Below, one piece after another: positions 1-9,809 of a stretch of DNA of 64,000 nucleotides. The position numbers and the translations under genes are program-made. Each line of letters opens with the position of its first letter. Positions within the stretch are counted from its first letter, which is position 1. Source of the stretch: Leptolyngbya sp. FACHB-60 (lineage in GTDB: Bacteria > Cyanobacteriota > Cyanobacteriia > Phormidesmidales > Phormidesmidaceae); contig NZ_JACJOX010000049.1 of the NCBI RefSeq assembly GCF_014695775.1, forward strand, positions 186,001-250,000, given 5' to 3'. Below the pieces are notes generated by a model. That model did no database searches. It saw only the letters and a list, made by a program, of their open reading frames with translations, and was not told where the DNA came from.

Positions 1-61
1 AGCTTGTTTCAGCCTCAAATTTTGTGGCGAGTGCTGCGATCGCAACACCCGTAACGGCCAT
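1..61 (-). CDS. possible 5' end of an unidentified gene (partial)
   Basis: An ATG on the minus strand at 59-61 opens a frame of 20 codons that stays open to the window edge. The peptide begins MAVTGVAIAALATKFEAE, a short hydrophobic stretch followed by charged residues. It lies just downstream of pheT on the same strand. No Shine-Dalgarno sequence is visible and the fragment is too short to identify, so it may be chance. Confidence 0.2.
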   Translation of the reverse strand, partial: MAVTGVAIAALATKFEAETS

Positions 62-74
62 ACCCAGGCTGAGG

Positions 75-2513
75 CTAACTCCGCAAGGTCACCCCAAACT
101 GTTTTTCTAGGGCGGCGCGCACCTTTTTGTGAACTGGGTCTACAGTTTCATCGGTGAGGGTCTGGTCAGGGGAGCGGTAGACCAGACGAAAGGCCAGGCT
201 GCGCTGCCCCTGAGGGACGCTTTCGCCGCGGTATTCGTCGAATAGGGCAACCGACTCCAGCAATTTACCCCCGGCTTTGGTCATGGTTGTCGTTAGGTCG
301 GCGACAGTGAGCTCTAGCGGAGCGTAAAAAGCCAGGTCGCGATCGCTGGCCGGAAACGTCGAGTACGCCGCAAACTTCACCGACTTTTGCAGCACTGGCA
401 CCAGGCAGGTCGCCAGCGCCGACCAGTTGAGCTGAAACACATACACCTCGGCGGGTAGCTGCCGCTGCTGGCGCAGCTGGGGATGGAGCTGGCCAAAGCG
501 GCCCAGCTCTAACCGCCCCCGCACCCACAGCGATGCGGTACGACCGGGGTGAAAACGCGGATCGGTGCTGTCGGCGCGGTAGTCAACCGCTAGACCCAGA
601 CGGCTAAAGACGCCGTCGAGAATGCCCTTGGCTTCGTACCAGGTGAGGGGCCGCTCTTGACCACTGGTCACCCACTGGCTCGATCGCCCGTCGCCGCCGA
701 CAATGCCGCCCACGGCCTCAGCCTCGTGAATGCCTGCATCATCTTGCCAAAAGATATGGCCGATCTCAAAGCCGTTGAGAGGGCCGTTGCCCTGGTTAAG
801 GTTGAATTCGTAGGCATCGATCAGCCCGTCCACCAAATCCTGTCGCAGGGCTGAATATTCAGGAAAAAGCGGGTTGGCGAGGGTGACCTGGCGATCGCTA
901 ATCGGCTTAGTCAGCGAGTAGTGCAGCAGCTCCGTCAGCCCAGCGGCACGAAACGTCTCCCGCAGCCTGCGACGCAGGGCCGCCTCGACCGATAAAAAGC
1001 CGCCGATCGCCTTTTGGGGCAGGGTATCGGCAAAGTGGTTGTAGCCGTAGAGGCGTGCCACTTCTTCAATCAAGTCCACCTCGCGCTCCAGGTCACGGTA
1101 GCGGTAGGGGGGCACCGTCACGGCCCACACGCCTGCCTCATCGGTCGGGGCTACTTGGCAGCCCAGGGTTTCCAGCAGCTTTTGAATGGTTTCAGGCGGC
1201 AGATCCTGGGGCTGATCGCCCAGATTGGTGACTTGACCCAGCAGTTGAGTCACCCGGCTCAGCCGCAGGGTAATCACCCGCTCGGGGATGGCCGCCCCAA
1301 GGGAAGTGGTGCCGGTTGCTTGGGCAACGACGGTGGCTCCAGCCAGTTCTTGCAGCAGTTGGAGGGCGCGATCGCAGGCCAGCCCCAGCTCCGCCGGGTT
1401 CACACCGCGCTCGTAGCGGGCCGAAGCCTCGGTGCGCAACCCCTGGCTGCGGGCCGACTTGCGAATCGCCGCCGCGTCAAAAAAGGCGGCCTCTAGCATG
1501 ACCGCTCGGGTGCCGTCGTGCACCTCAGTAGCTTCACTGCCCATCACCCCCGCCAGAGCCACGGGCTGGTCATTGGCAGTAATTAATAGAGTCTCGGGCT
1601 GAAGCTGGCGCTTTTGGCTATCCAGGGTTACCAGGGTTTCTCCGGGCTGGGCATAGCGAACGCCGAGGTTGAGGGCGTCCCCAGTGGTCAGTAGGCGATC
1701 GCGGTCAAAGGCATGCAGTGGCTGACCCCACTCCAGCAGCACGTAATTCGTGACATCCACCACATTATTAATGGGGCGAGTGCCCGCCGCCACTAGCCGC
1801 TGCTGCAACCACTGGGGCGAGGGGCCGAGGGCAATGTTCTCCAACACCGTGCCGATGTAGATCGGGCAGGCCTTTTCGTCCGGTAGGGCGATCGCCGGAG
1901 CTGCGATGCTCTTCGCTATTGCAGGTGCTTGGGTAACCGGCAGATGCAGCTCGGCCCCCGTAATCGCCGCCACTTCGCGGGCGATGCCCACCATACTCAG
2001 GGCATCGGCCCGGTTGGCGGTCGAGGTGACATCGAGAATCACATCGTCTAAGCCGAGCAGGGGGCGCACGTCCTGTCCCAGCTCCAGGCTCTCAGCCGCA
2101 AAAATATGGATGCCCTCAGAATCCTTCGCCAGCCCCAACTCTGCCAGGGAGCAGATCATGCCCGCCGAGGGCACACCGCGCAGCTTGCGGGGCTTGATGG
2201 TCAAATCTACCACCGGCAGATAGGTGTCAACAGTAGCCACCGCCACGTAGATGTCAGCTCGCACGTTGGCGGCACCGCACACTATAGTTGAAGCATCGGC
2301 CTGGCCAATATCGACCCGGCAGACGCTGAGCTTGTCAGCATCGGGGTGCGGGGTACGCTCTACCACTCGGCCAACCACCACGCCATCGGCCCAAGTGCGT
2401 CTATCTTCAATGTCTTCGACCTCAAACCCGGCCATGGTCAGGGCATCGGCTAGCTCTTCGGCGGAAAGCTGGACATTGACGTATTCATTGAGCCAGTTCA
2501 GAGATATGCGCAT
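75..2513 (-). CDS. pheT: phenylalanyl-tRNA synthetase beta subunit
   Basis: Beta chain of the alpha2-beta2 enzyme that charges tRNA-Phe in the cytoplasm. The 812-residue protein has the bacterial PheT order: an OB-fold tRNA-binding domain near residues 40-155, B3/B4 editing domain around 210-370, B5 domain around 405-490, the catalytic-core-like region, and a C-terminal FDX-ACB anticodon-binding domain from about 715 to the end. The frame is open 41 codons further upstream, but the family begins MRISLNWLNEYV, which fixes the start at 2513. pheS is not in the window, which is common in cyanobacteria. The start faces the kinase gene across a divergent spacer. Confidence 0.97.
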   Translation of the reverse strand: MRISLNWLNEYVNVQLSAEELADALTMAGFEVEDIEDRRTWADGVVVGRVVERTPHPDADKLSVCRVDIGQADASTIVCGAANVRADIYVAVATVDTYLPVVDLTIKPRKLRGVPSAGMICSLAELGLAKDSEGIHIFAAESLELGQDVRPLLGLDDVILDVTSTANRADALSMVGIAREVAAITGAELHLPVTQAPAIAKSIAAPAIALPDEKACPIYIGTVLENIALGPSPQWLQQRLVAAGTRPINNVVDVTNYVLLEWGQPLHAFDRDRLLTTGDALNLGVRYAQPGETLVTLDSQKRQLQPETLLITANDQPVALAGVMGSEATEVHDGTRAVMLEAAFFDAAAIRKSARSQGLRTEASARYERGVNPAELGLACDRALQLLQELAGATVVAQATGTTSLGAAIPERVITLRLSRVTQLLGQVTNLGDQPQDLPPETIQKLLETLGCQVAPTDEAGVWAVTVPPYRYRDLEREVDLIEEVARLYGYNHFADTLPQKAIGGFLSVEAALRRRLRETFRAAGLTELLHYSLTKPISDRQVTLANPLFPEYSALRQDLVDGLIDAYEFNLNQGNGPLNGFEIGHIFWQDDAGIHEAEAVGGIVGGDGRSSQWVTSGQERPLTWYEAKGILDGVFSRLGLAVDYRADSTDPRFHPGRTASLWVRGRLELGRFGQLHPQLRQQRQLPAEVYVFQLNWSALATCLVPVLQKSVKFAAYSTFPASDRDLAFYAPLELTVADLTTTMTKAGGKLLESVALFDEYRGESVPQGQRSLAFRLVYRSPDQTLTDETVDPVHKKVRAALEKQFGVTLRS

Positions 2514-2900
2514 GGTGGGGCTGTCTTGACCGTTAGAAAATCTAGAATGCTGTGGTTTATTGCCCAAACATTCTACCCTGTGGGCATTGCATCTACCCAA
2601 GGGTGGCCTAACCGCTCCACTGCAACCCTGGCTCATTACTGAGAGTAGAGGTCAGGAGTTCATCGACTTTTTACATTTCCCTTAGATTTGGGGCGAAAGT
2701 ATATATCCCTTTGGGTGAATGCTATAACCCCCCTCTGAAACAGGGAACAATTGGGGTAATGTGGCATTACCGAAAGGGGTCAGCCCTCACAACTGTCGCG
2801 ATCGCGGCCTGGGGGCTGCCCGGTCACTGCCCCGCTGCTGGTTAACTACCGCTTACCGTGGCCTTCGGGCCTCGTCTAGATATCCACCATTCTGGGCCGC
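2514..2900. other. divergent intergenic region between pheT and the kinase
   Basis: A 387-base spacer between two divergently transcribed genes; it must carry both promoters. A TATAAC hexamer at 2723-2728 could be a -10 for the rightward kinase gene, but I see no convincing -35. Apart from one HIP1-type GCGATCGC near 2808 it holds no repeat or further gene that I can recognise. Confidence 0.4.
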
Positions 2901-4493
2901 ATGAGCTACTGCATCAACCCTGATTGTTCTAAGCCTAAGAACCCCCCCACGGTTGACGAATGTCAAACGTGCGGGGCAGAGCTAATGCTGCGGGGCCGCT
3001 ACCGGATGATTCGGGCCCTGGGCCGCGGTGGCTTTGGGGCAACGTTTCTGGCTCGCGATGAGCTGCTGCCCGGCAAGCCTCCCTGCGTCATCAAGCAGCT
3101 GCGTCCCTCCGCCGAAGCGCCCCAGGTGCTCGAGATGGCACGCGATCTATTTAAACGAGAAGCCAAGATCCTAGGGATGATCGGCAACCATCCCCAGCTA
3201 CCCCGCTTGCTCGACTACTTTGAGAGCGAGCAGGAGTTTTTCCTGGTGCAGGAATATATTAATGGCCTCACCCTACAGCAGGAGGTCAAGCGCGGTGGCC
3301 CCTTCACCGAAGCTGGGGTGAAGCAGTTCCTCAGCGAAATTTTGGCGATGGTGCAGTACGTTCACGACAACCACGTCATTCACCGCGACATCAAACCCGC
3401 CAATATCATTCGCCGCGACCAGGATAAAAAACTGGTGCTGATCGACTTTGGAGCCGTAAAAGACAAGGTGAATCCGGCTCAGGCGGCTAGCTCTGACCAA
3501 ACCGCCCTCACTGCCTACGCCATTGGCACCCCTGGCTACGCGCCCCCCGAGCAGATGGCCATGCGCCCCGTCTATGCCAGCGACATCTACGCCCTGGGGG
3601 TGACCTGCATTTATTTGCTATCGGCCAAGGCACCTAAGGATCTCAATTACGACCCCAACAACGGAGAACTGCTGTGGCGCGAGCACGTGCACATTAGTGA
3701 CCACTTTTCTGGCGTGCTGGAAAAGATGCTGGAGATTTCGGTCAAGCATCGTTATCAGAGTGTGGAGGCCGTCCATCGCGACCTAGACCTCGAACCCTAC
3801 ATGGAAAGCCTGGCTCAAAACATGGCATTTCCAACCTCACTGGGGCCGGCTACCAGTGGATATAGCAATGGCCACGGGTCAGTGAGTAGTGCTTTACCTC
3901 ATCCCGCGATCAGCAACTCAGGGGGAGGGTCCCCGTCTTCTCGTATGGCGGCCGCGATTCGGGCACGGCGGGAGCGATCGTATTCAGGGGCCAAGAGCAT
4001 GGCTCCCCTGGTGCCGACTCAAAACGGCTCGCCCACGCCGCGGAAAGCCACCCCCGCCGCTGCTGCGCTGTCTTCTGAAGATGTTAAGCAAAAGTACACC
4101 AAAGGGCGGCGCGACTTTTCGCTGCAAACCTTCAAGGACCTTGATTTGCAGCGCACCCTGCTGGTCGAAGCTAACTTTAATCAATCAAAGCTGCCCAACG
4201 CCAACTTTCAGGGCTCTGATCTCAGTAACGCCAACTTTGGCCGCGCCAACCTGTCCAAAGCAACTTTGCGCAACGCCAAGTTGATCAAGGCCTACTTCCA
4301 CTATGCCAACCTGGAGGGGGCCGATCTGCGGGGGGCCAACCTAGTCAATGCCTGTCTGTCGAACGCTAACCTGCGGGGGGCTAACCTCTGCGGAGCTGAC
4401 CTGACGGGAGCGCTAGTTTCTGCCGACCAGCTGGCGTCGGCTCGCACCAACTGGTCTACGGTGATGCCTAACGGCCGCCGGGGCGTCCTTTAG
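2901..4493 (+). CDS. Ser/Thr protein kinase with N-terminal Cys4 motif and C-terminal pentapeptide repeats (SpkB-like)
   Basis: Eukaryotic-type protein kinase of 530 residues. Four cysteines at 4, 9, 21 and 24 form a zinc-ribbon-like head. The kinase domain follows (about 33-300), with glycine loop GRGGFG at 41-46, lysine 65, HRD at 161-163, DFG at 182-184 and a PPE motif for APE. A Ser/Pro-rich linker (about 310-400) leads to pentapeptide repeats (A-N/D-L-x-x pattern) at roughly 420-510. This layout matches cyanobacterial SpkB, which in Synechocystis is linked to motility and oxidative stress; that role here is inference. All catalytic residues are present, so it should be active. Its stop overlaps the stop of the convergent permease gene by 4 bases. 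Confidence 0.93.
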   Translation: MSYCINPDCSKPKNPPTVDECQTCGAELMLRGRYRMIRALGRGGFGATFLARDELLPGKPPCVIKQLRPSAEAPQVLEMARDLFKREAKILGMIGNHPQLPRLLDYFESEQEFFLVQEYINGLTLQQEVKRGGPFTEAGVKQFLSEILAMVQYVHDNHVIHRDIKPANIIRRDQDKKLVLIDFGAVKDKVNPAQAASSDQTALTAYAIGTPGYAPPEQMAMRPVYASDIYALGVTCIYLLSAKAPKDLNYDPNNGELLWREHVHISDHFSGVLEKMLEISVKHRYQSVEAVHRDLDLEPYMESLAQNMAFPTSLGPATSGYSNGHGSVSSALPHPAISNSGGGSPSSRMAAAIRARRERSYSGAKSMAPLVPTQNGSPTPRKATPAAAALSSEDVKQKYTKGRRDFSLQTFKDLDLQRTLLVEANFNQSKLPNANFQGSDLSNANFGRANLSKATLRNAKLIKAYFHYANLEGADLRGANLVNACLSNANLRGANLCGADLTGALVSADQLASARTNWSTVMPNGRRGVL

Positions 4494-5680
4494 GGCAGCG
4501 CTGCCGCCTGGGCCTGGGGTGAGCCTGCGCCTGGGGTGACGGCGGCTTCGGCCTCCGGAGCGATCTCACGGGAGTTGCGCAGCGCCACTAAAGCCTCTTT
4601 AATAATCACGGCCGCGGGGACAGCCACAATTACTCCCAGCAGGCCCCCTACCCTCGCCCCCGACAAAATGGCGATAAAGACCCAGAAAGGGTTTAACCCA
4701 GTGACGCTGCCCAACACCCGGGGGGCAATGCCGTTTTCGACCAGCTGCTGCACAATCACGGCAGAAATCAGCATGGGGATGGCAATTTTGATATCCCGCA
4801 GAGCCACCAGCAGGGTGACGATGATTACCCCGACGGTGCCGCCGAAGGGCACAAGCGCCAGCAGACCCACGGTGAGGCCAAACAGTGAGCCGAAGGGCAC
4901 GTTTAGCAAGCCAAAAATAATTGTCAGGGCGGTGCCAAAGCAGCTAGCGACAATGAACTGTCCTAAAAAGTAGTTGCGAAAGCTCTGCCGCAGGGTCTCT
5001 GAGAAGGGCTGTTGCAGACGGGTCGGTAGCAGCCCTACCACCCCTTCCCACACCTCTTCGCCATGCTGAAGCAGGTAGAAGGTGAGCACTACGGTGAGCA
5101 CGACGTCGAGCAGCTTGTTGGCGGTAAAGACCGCTACGTTGATGGTAAGGTTGAGGGCTTCCCCAGCGATGGACTGGATCTCGCGCTTAAGGCGATCGCT
5201 GGTTTGGGTAATCAGCACATCGAGGTTAATCGGCCAACCCCACTCGGCCATCTTGCCATCGAGCACCATGAGCTGGGTTTTGCCCGAGTCAAACCAGTCG
5301 GGCAAGCGCACCACTAGCTGTTGGCCCTGGTCGATGACAAAGGGCAGCACCACAATGGCCAAGCCCGAAAACCCCACCAGGGCCAGCACCAGCACCAGGG
5401 TTGAGGCTAAGCCACGCTTGAGGCCGAGGGTCTCAAGGCGACCCATGGGGTAGCTGAGCAAAAACGCCAGCAGACCCGCAATCAGCACCGTGACTAAAAT
5501 CGAGCGGAAATAGCCAAAGATAACCGCCACCGCCCAGACGTTGAGGACAAGCAGCGGAGTGGCCAGCAGCACTAGCGCTGACTGCGCCATGGGGCTTAGC
5601 CCTTCCCACCAGAGAGCTAGCCAGCTTTTGGCGATCGGTTCATTACCATGTGCTGCACCGTACTCCATACGTCTGCTCAT
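4490..5680 (-). CDS. AI-2E family transporter (UPF0118/PerM type membrane protein)
   Basis: Integral membrane protein of 396 residues with about eight hydrophobic segments: two to three near residues 30-110, a soluble insertion about 110-175, then a run of helices to about 370. The end is an Ala/Pro-rich tail. The pattern is that of the AI-2E/PerM family, whose members have been linked to autoinducer-2 export or Na+/H+ antiport; the substrate cannot be read from sequence. ATG codons at 5680 and 5668 are both possible starts; the longer is given. It converges on the kinase gene with a 4-base overlap, so no independent terminator fits between them. Confidence 0.88.
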   Translation of the reverse strand: MSRRMEYGAAHGNEPIAKSWLALWWEGLSPMAQSALVLLATPLLVLNVWAVAVIFGYFRSILVTVLIAGLLAFLLSYPMGRLETLGLKRGLASTLVLVLALVGFSGLAIVVLPFVIDQGQQLVVRLPDWFDSGKTQLMVLDGKMAEWGWPINLDVLITQTSDRLKREIQSIAGEALNLTINVAVFTANKLLDVVLTVVLTFYLLQHGEEVWEGVVGLLPTRLQQPFSETLRQSFRNYFLGQFIVASCFGTALTIIFGLLNVPFGSLFGLTVGLLALVPFGGTVGVIIVTLLVALRDIKIAIPMLISAVIVQQLVENGIAPRVLGSVTGLNPFWVFIAILSGARVGGLLGVIVAVPAAVIIKEALVALRNSREIAPEAEAAVTPGAGSPQAQAAALP

Positions 5681-5896
5681 GTGGGCCAGGGTCTATCGGG
5701 GCGCGGCCGTTGTGGCCATCTACAGCCTAAGTCAAAGCAGCGGGTTTCAAGCTTGGGCGATCGCGCTTTTTTGCCAGTCAGATAAAGGTCTGCCTCTAGC
5801 ACTAGGCACCTCAAAGGGTAATATGTAAACAATTTAAAACAAATCCCTCCATAGTCCAGTTTGATTGGTTCAGCTTATTCCCTACGTTGATTACTT

Positions 5897-6607
5897 ATGC
5901 TGGCTTCCCATCCCGTCCCGACCTCAGGCATTCTTCTCAAGCAGCCCCATCCCCAAAAGGTGCTGGTGCTGGGCGATAGTCTGGTGTATGGCTTTGGCGA
6001 CCCCGAAGGCGGCGGTTGGGTTGAGCGCCTGCGTCGCTTGACCATGGCCCCAGGCCGTGAGGGGGCTGTGTTCTACAACCTTGGGGTGCGGGGGGATGGG
6101 GTCAGCCAGGTGAGACAGCGCCTTGACCATGAGTTTCGCAACCGGGGAGAGCTGCGTAACCGAGTGCCCGACTTGCTGGTGTTGTCGGTGGGGCTCAACG
6201 ACTCGGCGCGGGTAAGCAATACCCTGGGCCGCAACCGCACCGACTTTGACGAGTTTCAGGAGCATATGGAGGCGCTGCTGGACCAGGCGCGACGGCTGTG
6301 CCCGGTGCTGTTTGTCGGCATGACGCCGGTCAACGAGCAGGCCATGCCCTTCTCAGAGGTGTTGTATTACACCCATAGCGACCAGTGGCGCTATCGCGAA
6401 GCCACCCGCTTGGCCTGCACTAGCCACAATATTCCCTACCTGGATGTGCTCAACCTGTGGATGGGCCGGGGCGAAGCCTGGTGGCAACCGCTGATTTCTG
6501 TGGATGGCCTGCACCCCAACGTGGCCGGTTACCGGGCGCTGTTGCAAGACATTCTCACCTGGGATGCCTTTCAAACCACTGTCGATGTGCCTGTTGGTCA
6601 AGCTTAG
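5897..6607 (+). CDS. SGNH/GDSL-type esterase/lipase
   Basis: Cytoplasmic-looking SGNH hydrolase of 236 residues; no signal peptide. Block I carries the nucleophile in LGDSLVYGFG (about residues 26-35), block III is LSVGLNDSAR with the oxyanion Asn, and block V is DGLHPNVAGY with the catalytic Asp and His near residue 205. The family hydrolyses esters, acyl chains or acetyl groups; the substrate is unknown. The stop lies 28 bases before the chosen start of the next gene on the same strand, so the two are probably co-transcribed. Confidence 0.9.
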   Translation: MLASHPVPTSGILLKQPHPQKVLVLGDSLVYGFGDPEGGGWVERLRRLTMAPGREGAVFYNLGVRGDGVSQVRQRLDHEFRNRGELRNRVPDLLVLSVGLNDSARVSNTLGRNRTDFDEFQEHMEALLDQARRLCPVLFVGMTPVNEQAMPFSEVLYYTHSDQWRYREATRLACTSHNIPYLDVLNLWMGRGEAWWQPLISVDGLHPNVAGYRALLQDILTWDAFQTTVDVPVGQA

Positions 6608-6635
6608 CTACGCTGCTGTCTCTGGTCTTATTGCT

Positions 6636-8054
6636 ATGGTCGCCGTTAACGAACCAGTGTCCTCAGTCGCTGACACCGATATACCTCAGTCGGTGGCCGA
6701 TCGCATGGCGGCGGGCAAGGTCTTGCGGCAGCGGGTAAAGCGCTCTGACCTGGGCGAATATCACCCCCCTACCAATCGCCCTGACCCGGTAGACTTGCTG
6801 CAGGCCCAGGCGACAACGCGCCTGCAATCGCTGGTGCCGCTGCGCTATGGGCGGATGCTGGCGTCGCCTTTTGCCTTTTTGCGGGGTTCGGCGGCGGTGA
6901 TGATGGCCGATATTGCCCCAGCGCCGACCACCGGCATTGAGGTGCAGGCCTGTGGCGACATGCATGTGTCTAATTTTGGAGTGTTCGCCTCGGCTGAGCG
7001 CAACCTGGTGTTTGCCATCAACGATTTTGACGAAACCTACCCCGGTCCCTGGGAGTGGGATCTGAAGCGCTTGGTGGCCAGCATTGTGGTAGCGGGGCGG
7101 TATTTAGGGGGCGATCGCTCCCTTTGCCATAACTCGGTGCGAGCGGCGATCGAATCCTACCGTCAGCACTTGGCCATCTACGCCGACCTGCCTTACCTTG
7201 AGCTGTGGTACGACAACATTACTGAAGCCGAGCTGCTCGAAAAACTGCCCGACAGCGCCGAAAAGTATGCCCTGCGAGTTTTGGATAAGGCGCGCGATCG
7301 CAACCACCTACAAGTGCTCGACGAAATGACCAACCTGGTGGACGATCGCCACCACATCATCGAGTCGCCGCCGCTGGTGGTGCGAGCCGAGACCCTGAGC
7401 GATGGCCCTACGGTAATATCTGCCGTGAAGTCGCTGCTTCAAGACTATTTGGCGTCTCTGAGCGGCGATCGCCGCTTTTTGCTGTCGCGCTACCGGCTGC
7501 TGGATGTGGCTCGTAAGGTAGTAGGCGTGGGCAGTGTGGGCACCCGTTGCTGGGTGCTTTATTTAGAGGGCAAGGACGCCAGCGACCCGCTGTTCTTGCA
7601 GGTCAAAGAGGCCCCGCCTTCAGTGCTGGCTCCCTACTCCTCGGTGCGGTGTGACCATCGATTGCCCGACCACCATCAGGGGCGACGGGTGGTAATTGGT
7701 CAGAAGTTGATTCAGGGGTCTCCCGATATTTTTCTGGGTTGGGGCAGCTTTAACGACACCCATTACTACATCCGCCAACTGCGCGACATGAAAGGCGGAT
7801 TTAAGCTCGAACCCGACAAGTTTCAGGTGTCGAGACTGCCTGACTACTGCACTCTCTGCGGTTGGGCGTTGGCCCTGGCCCATGCCAAGTCGGGTGATGC
7901 CGCCATGCTGGCTGGCTACATCGGCAAAGGCGACGCGCTAGCTGATACCCTGGTTCTCTTTGCCGAAGCCTACGCCGACCAAACTGAGCGTGACTACGAT
8001 CGCCTGGTGGCCGCCGCCAAACGGGGACAGATTCCCGTTGACTACGAAGATTAA
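6636..8054 (+). CDS. DUF2252 family protein
   Basis: 472-residue protein of the DUF2252 family, which has a fold related to aminoglycoside phosphotransferases; no reaction is established. Family hallmarks are visible: D-x-H-x-x-N-F-G near residue 105 (GDMHVSNFG), then INDFDETYPGPWEWDLKRL with conserved Asp residues near 130, and a C-terminal block with GWALALAHAKSGD. The frame is open back to 6504 inside the GDSL gene, but the ATG at 6636 clears the upstream stop and starts with ordinary coding sequence. It ends 4 bases before the convergent RidA gene. Confidence 0.88.
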   Translation: MVAVNEPVSSVADTDIPQSVADRMAAGKVLRQRVKRSDLGEYHPPTNRPDPVDLLQAQATTRLQSLVPLRYGRMLASPFAFLRGSAAVMMADIAPAPTTGIEVQACGDMHVSNFGVFASAERNLVFAINDFDETYPGPWEWDLKRLVASIVVAGRYLGGDRSLCHNSVRAAIESYRQHLAIYADLPYLELWYDNITEAELLEKLPDSAEKYALRVLDKARDRNHLQVLDEMTNLVDDRHHIIESPPLVVRAETLSDGPTVISAVKSLLQDYLASLSGDRRFLLSRYRLLDVARKVVGVGSVGTRCWVLYLEGKDASDPLFLQVKEAPPSVLAPYSSVRCDHRLPDHHQGRRVVIGQKLIQGSPDIFLGWGSFNDTHYYIRQLRDMKGGFKLEPDKFQVSRLPDYCTLCGWALALAHAKSGDAAMLAGYIGKGDALADTLVLFAEAYADQTERDYDRLVAAAKRGQIPVDYED

Positions 8055-8058
8055 GGGT

Positions 8059-8565
8059 CTAGTCGAGGCAGCCTTCATCTAGATCTGACCCGTTGATTGG
8101 CGGCAGGCCAGAGGGTTGAATCGGGCGACCCAAAATCATGCTCTGGGGTCGCCTGAGCGGTAGCCGCTGGGGTGGGGCTGCTTCGCACAGGGCCTCGACC
8201 TCGATCTCGACCAGCATGTCGGGGTGCATGAGGGCCGGAATTTCGACGGTGGTGTTGACCGGCGGGTGGTCGGCGAACAGCTCGTAGTGGGCCTGGGCGA
8301 CGTCTTCCCAGCGGCTCATATCGGTGATGTAGATGCGGGTGCGCACCACATCGCGGAGGTCGGCATCCAGTTCTGCTAGGGCCTGCTGAATGATCTCAAA
8401 GCAGCGCTTGGTTTGGGCGTAGGCGTCGTTGGGGGCAAAGGTGCCCCCTTGTCCATCGCTGGGGGCGGTGCCCGAGACAAAAATCTGCTGGCCTACCCGC
8501 AGCGCTCGGCAGTAGCCAACCTGCTCTTCCCACGGGGTGCCCGAAAATGCTCGCTGCCGCGCCAT
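8059..8565 (-). CDS. RidA family (YjgF/YER057c) protein
   Basis: RidA proteins hydrolyse reactive enamine/imine intermediates, or belong to less-defined subfamilies. The first ~125 residues are the whole family domain, with FVSGTAPSD, the conserved Arg in VVRTRIYITDM and the C-terminal VEIEVEALCE. Canonical RidA is about 130 residues; here a tail of ~40 residues, rich in Pro and Arg and ending acidic, extends the protein to 168. The subfamily with the W-E-x-x-V-G-Y start usually sits outside the canonical RidA branch, so the deaminase activity is less certain. The gene converges with the DUF2252 gene and is divergent from the transporter operon. Confidence 0.9.
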   Translation of the reverse strand: MARQRAFSGTPWEEQVGYCRALRVGQQIFVSGTAPSDGQGGTFAPNDAYAQTKRCFEIIQQALAELDADLRDVVRTRIYITDMSRWEDVAQAHYELFADHPPVNTTVEIPALMHPDMLVEIEVEALCEAAPPQRLPLRRPQSMILGRPIQPSGLPPINGSDLDEGCLD

Positions 8566-8789
8566 TGCCCTGCCTGAGGTAAAATCAGCCCCAGCATAGC
8601 GTTATTCCTGGGTGGTGTCGGGCATTGCACCCCGATGGTGGCCCGGAGCATTTCTGGGATGCCTGCCCTTAACCATTAAGAGCGCTGAAGGTGTTTCAGA
8701 ATGGGGCATTGACCCTGGGCTACGAACTGGGAATGTCTGGGCCTAGGGCAAGGCAACGTCAAGACTGGCTGACAGCTAACCGCACGTCT

Positions 8790-9770
8790 ATGGTCGTTTT
8801 CTCGAAAATAGGAATGGCGGTGCTGGCTATTTTGGTCGGTAGCGGTGGGGTAGTGGCTCTGTTTTATGGAGCGAACGCGCTGGTGGAGCGCTTTGTCCCA
8901 AGACGGCTCAAAGGTCGCATTCTGCCTTGGGTTTATTTAGCCCCGGCGCTGCTGCTACTGCTGGCTTACCTGGTCATCCCGACGGTTTTGACAGTGTACG
9001 TCAGTCTGCTAGACGCGCGATCGCAGTCCTTCGTCGGTCTCAGTAATTACCTCTCCCTCTTGACCGACCAGGGTATGGGCGAGGCCTTTCGCAACAACAT
9101 TTTTTGGCTGGTGGGGGTAACAGGGGTCAGCGTCAGCCTGGGGCTGCTGATCGCGGTGCTGGCCGATCGGGTGCGCTACGAGCCATTGCCCAAAACGCTG
9201 ATCTTTTTGCCCATGGCGATCTCCTTTGTTGGGGCTAGCGTGATTTGGAAATTTATCTACGCCTTTCGCCCAGCAGGAACTGCCCAGATTGGCCTGCTCA
9301 ACGGGGTGATCACCAGCCTGGGCTTTGAGCCGGTGGGCTGGCTGGTGGAGCGATCGCTCAATAACTTCGCTCTGATCGCCATTATGATTTGGCTGCAAAC
9401 GGGCTTTTGTATGGTGCTGCTCTCGGCGGCGGTGAAAGGCATTCCCCAGGAGATGATTGAAGCCGCCCGCATCGATGGGGCCAATGAAGTGCAGATTTTT
9501 TGGCGCATTGTTGTACCCATGATTCGCTCCACCATTCTGGTGGTCTCAACTACCACCGTGCTGCTGGTGCTCAAGGTATTCGACATTGTGTATGTGATGA
9601 CGGCGGGCAATCAGGGCACCGAGGTGCTCGCCAGCCGCATGTTTAAGGAGATGTTTAGCTTTCGCCACTACGGCCGGGGCAGCGCGATCGCCGTCATACT
9701 GCTGTTCGCTGTCATCCCCATCATGGTTGTCAACATCCGCGAATTCCACCACCCAAACCCCACCCGCTAG
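8790..9770 (+). CDS. ggtC: ABC transporter permease, AglF/GgtC-like (sugar or glucosylglycerol)
   Basis: Inner-membrane permease of the carbohydrate uptake CUT1 class, 326 residues from this start. Six to seven hydrophobic helices are visible, and the EAA loop that docks on the ATPase reads EAARIDGANEVQIFWRIVVP near residue 227. The segment FLPMAISFVGASVIWKF is characteristic of AglF and of cyanobacterial GgtC, which import alpha-glucosides, sucrose, trehalose or glucosylglycerol; the symbol is by similarity of layout. The frame opens at a GTG at 8691, but that start lacks a spaced ribosome-binding site; ATG at 8790 precedes the first helix. First gene of the transporter cluster. Confidence 0.88.
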   Translation: MVVFSKIGMAVLAILVGSGGVVALFYGANALVERFVPRRLKGRILPWVYLAPALLLLLAYLVIPTVLTVYVSLLDARSQSFVGLSNYLSLLTDQGMGEAFRNNIFWLVGVTGVSVSLGLLIAVLADRVRYEPLPKTLIFLPMAISFVGASVIWKFIYAFRPAGTAQIGLLNGVITSLGFEPVGWLVERSLNNFALIAIMIWLQTGFCMVLLSAAVKGIPQEMIEAARIDGANEVQIFWRIVVPMIRSTILVVSTTTVLLVLKVFDIVYVMTAGNQGTEVLASRMFKEMFSFRHYGRGSAIAVILLFAVIPIMVVNIREFHHPNPTR

Positions 9771-9809
9771 CCATCCCCCCTCCCTCACCTTCCCCATCTC
9801 CCCTATCTC

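Noticed and set aside
1014..1496. 160-codon plus-strand frame opposite pheT
   Set aside because: Shadow of the highly conserved pheT coding frame.
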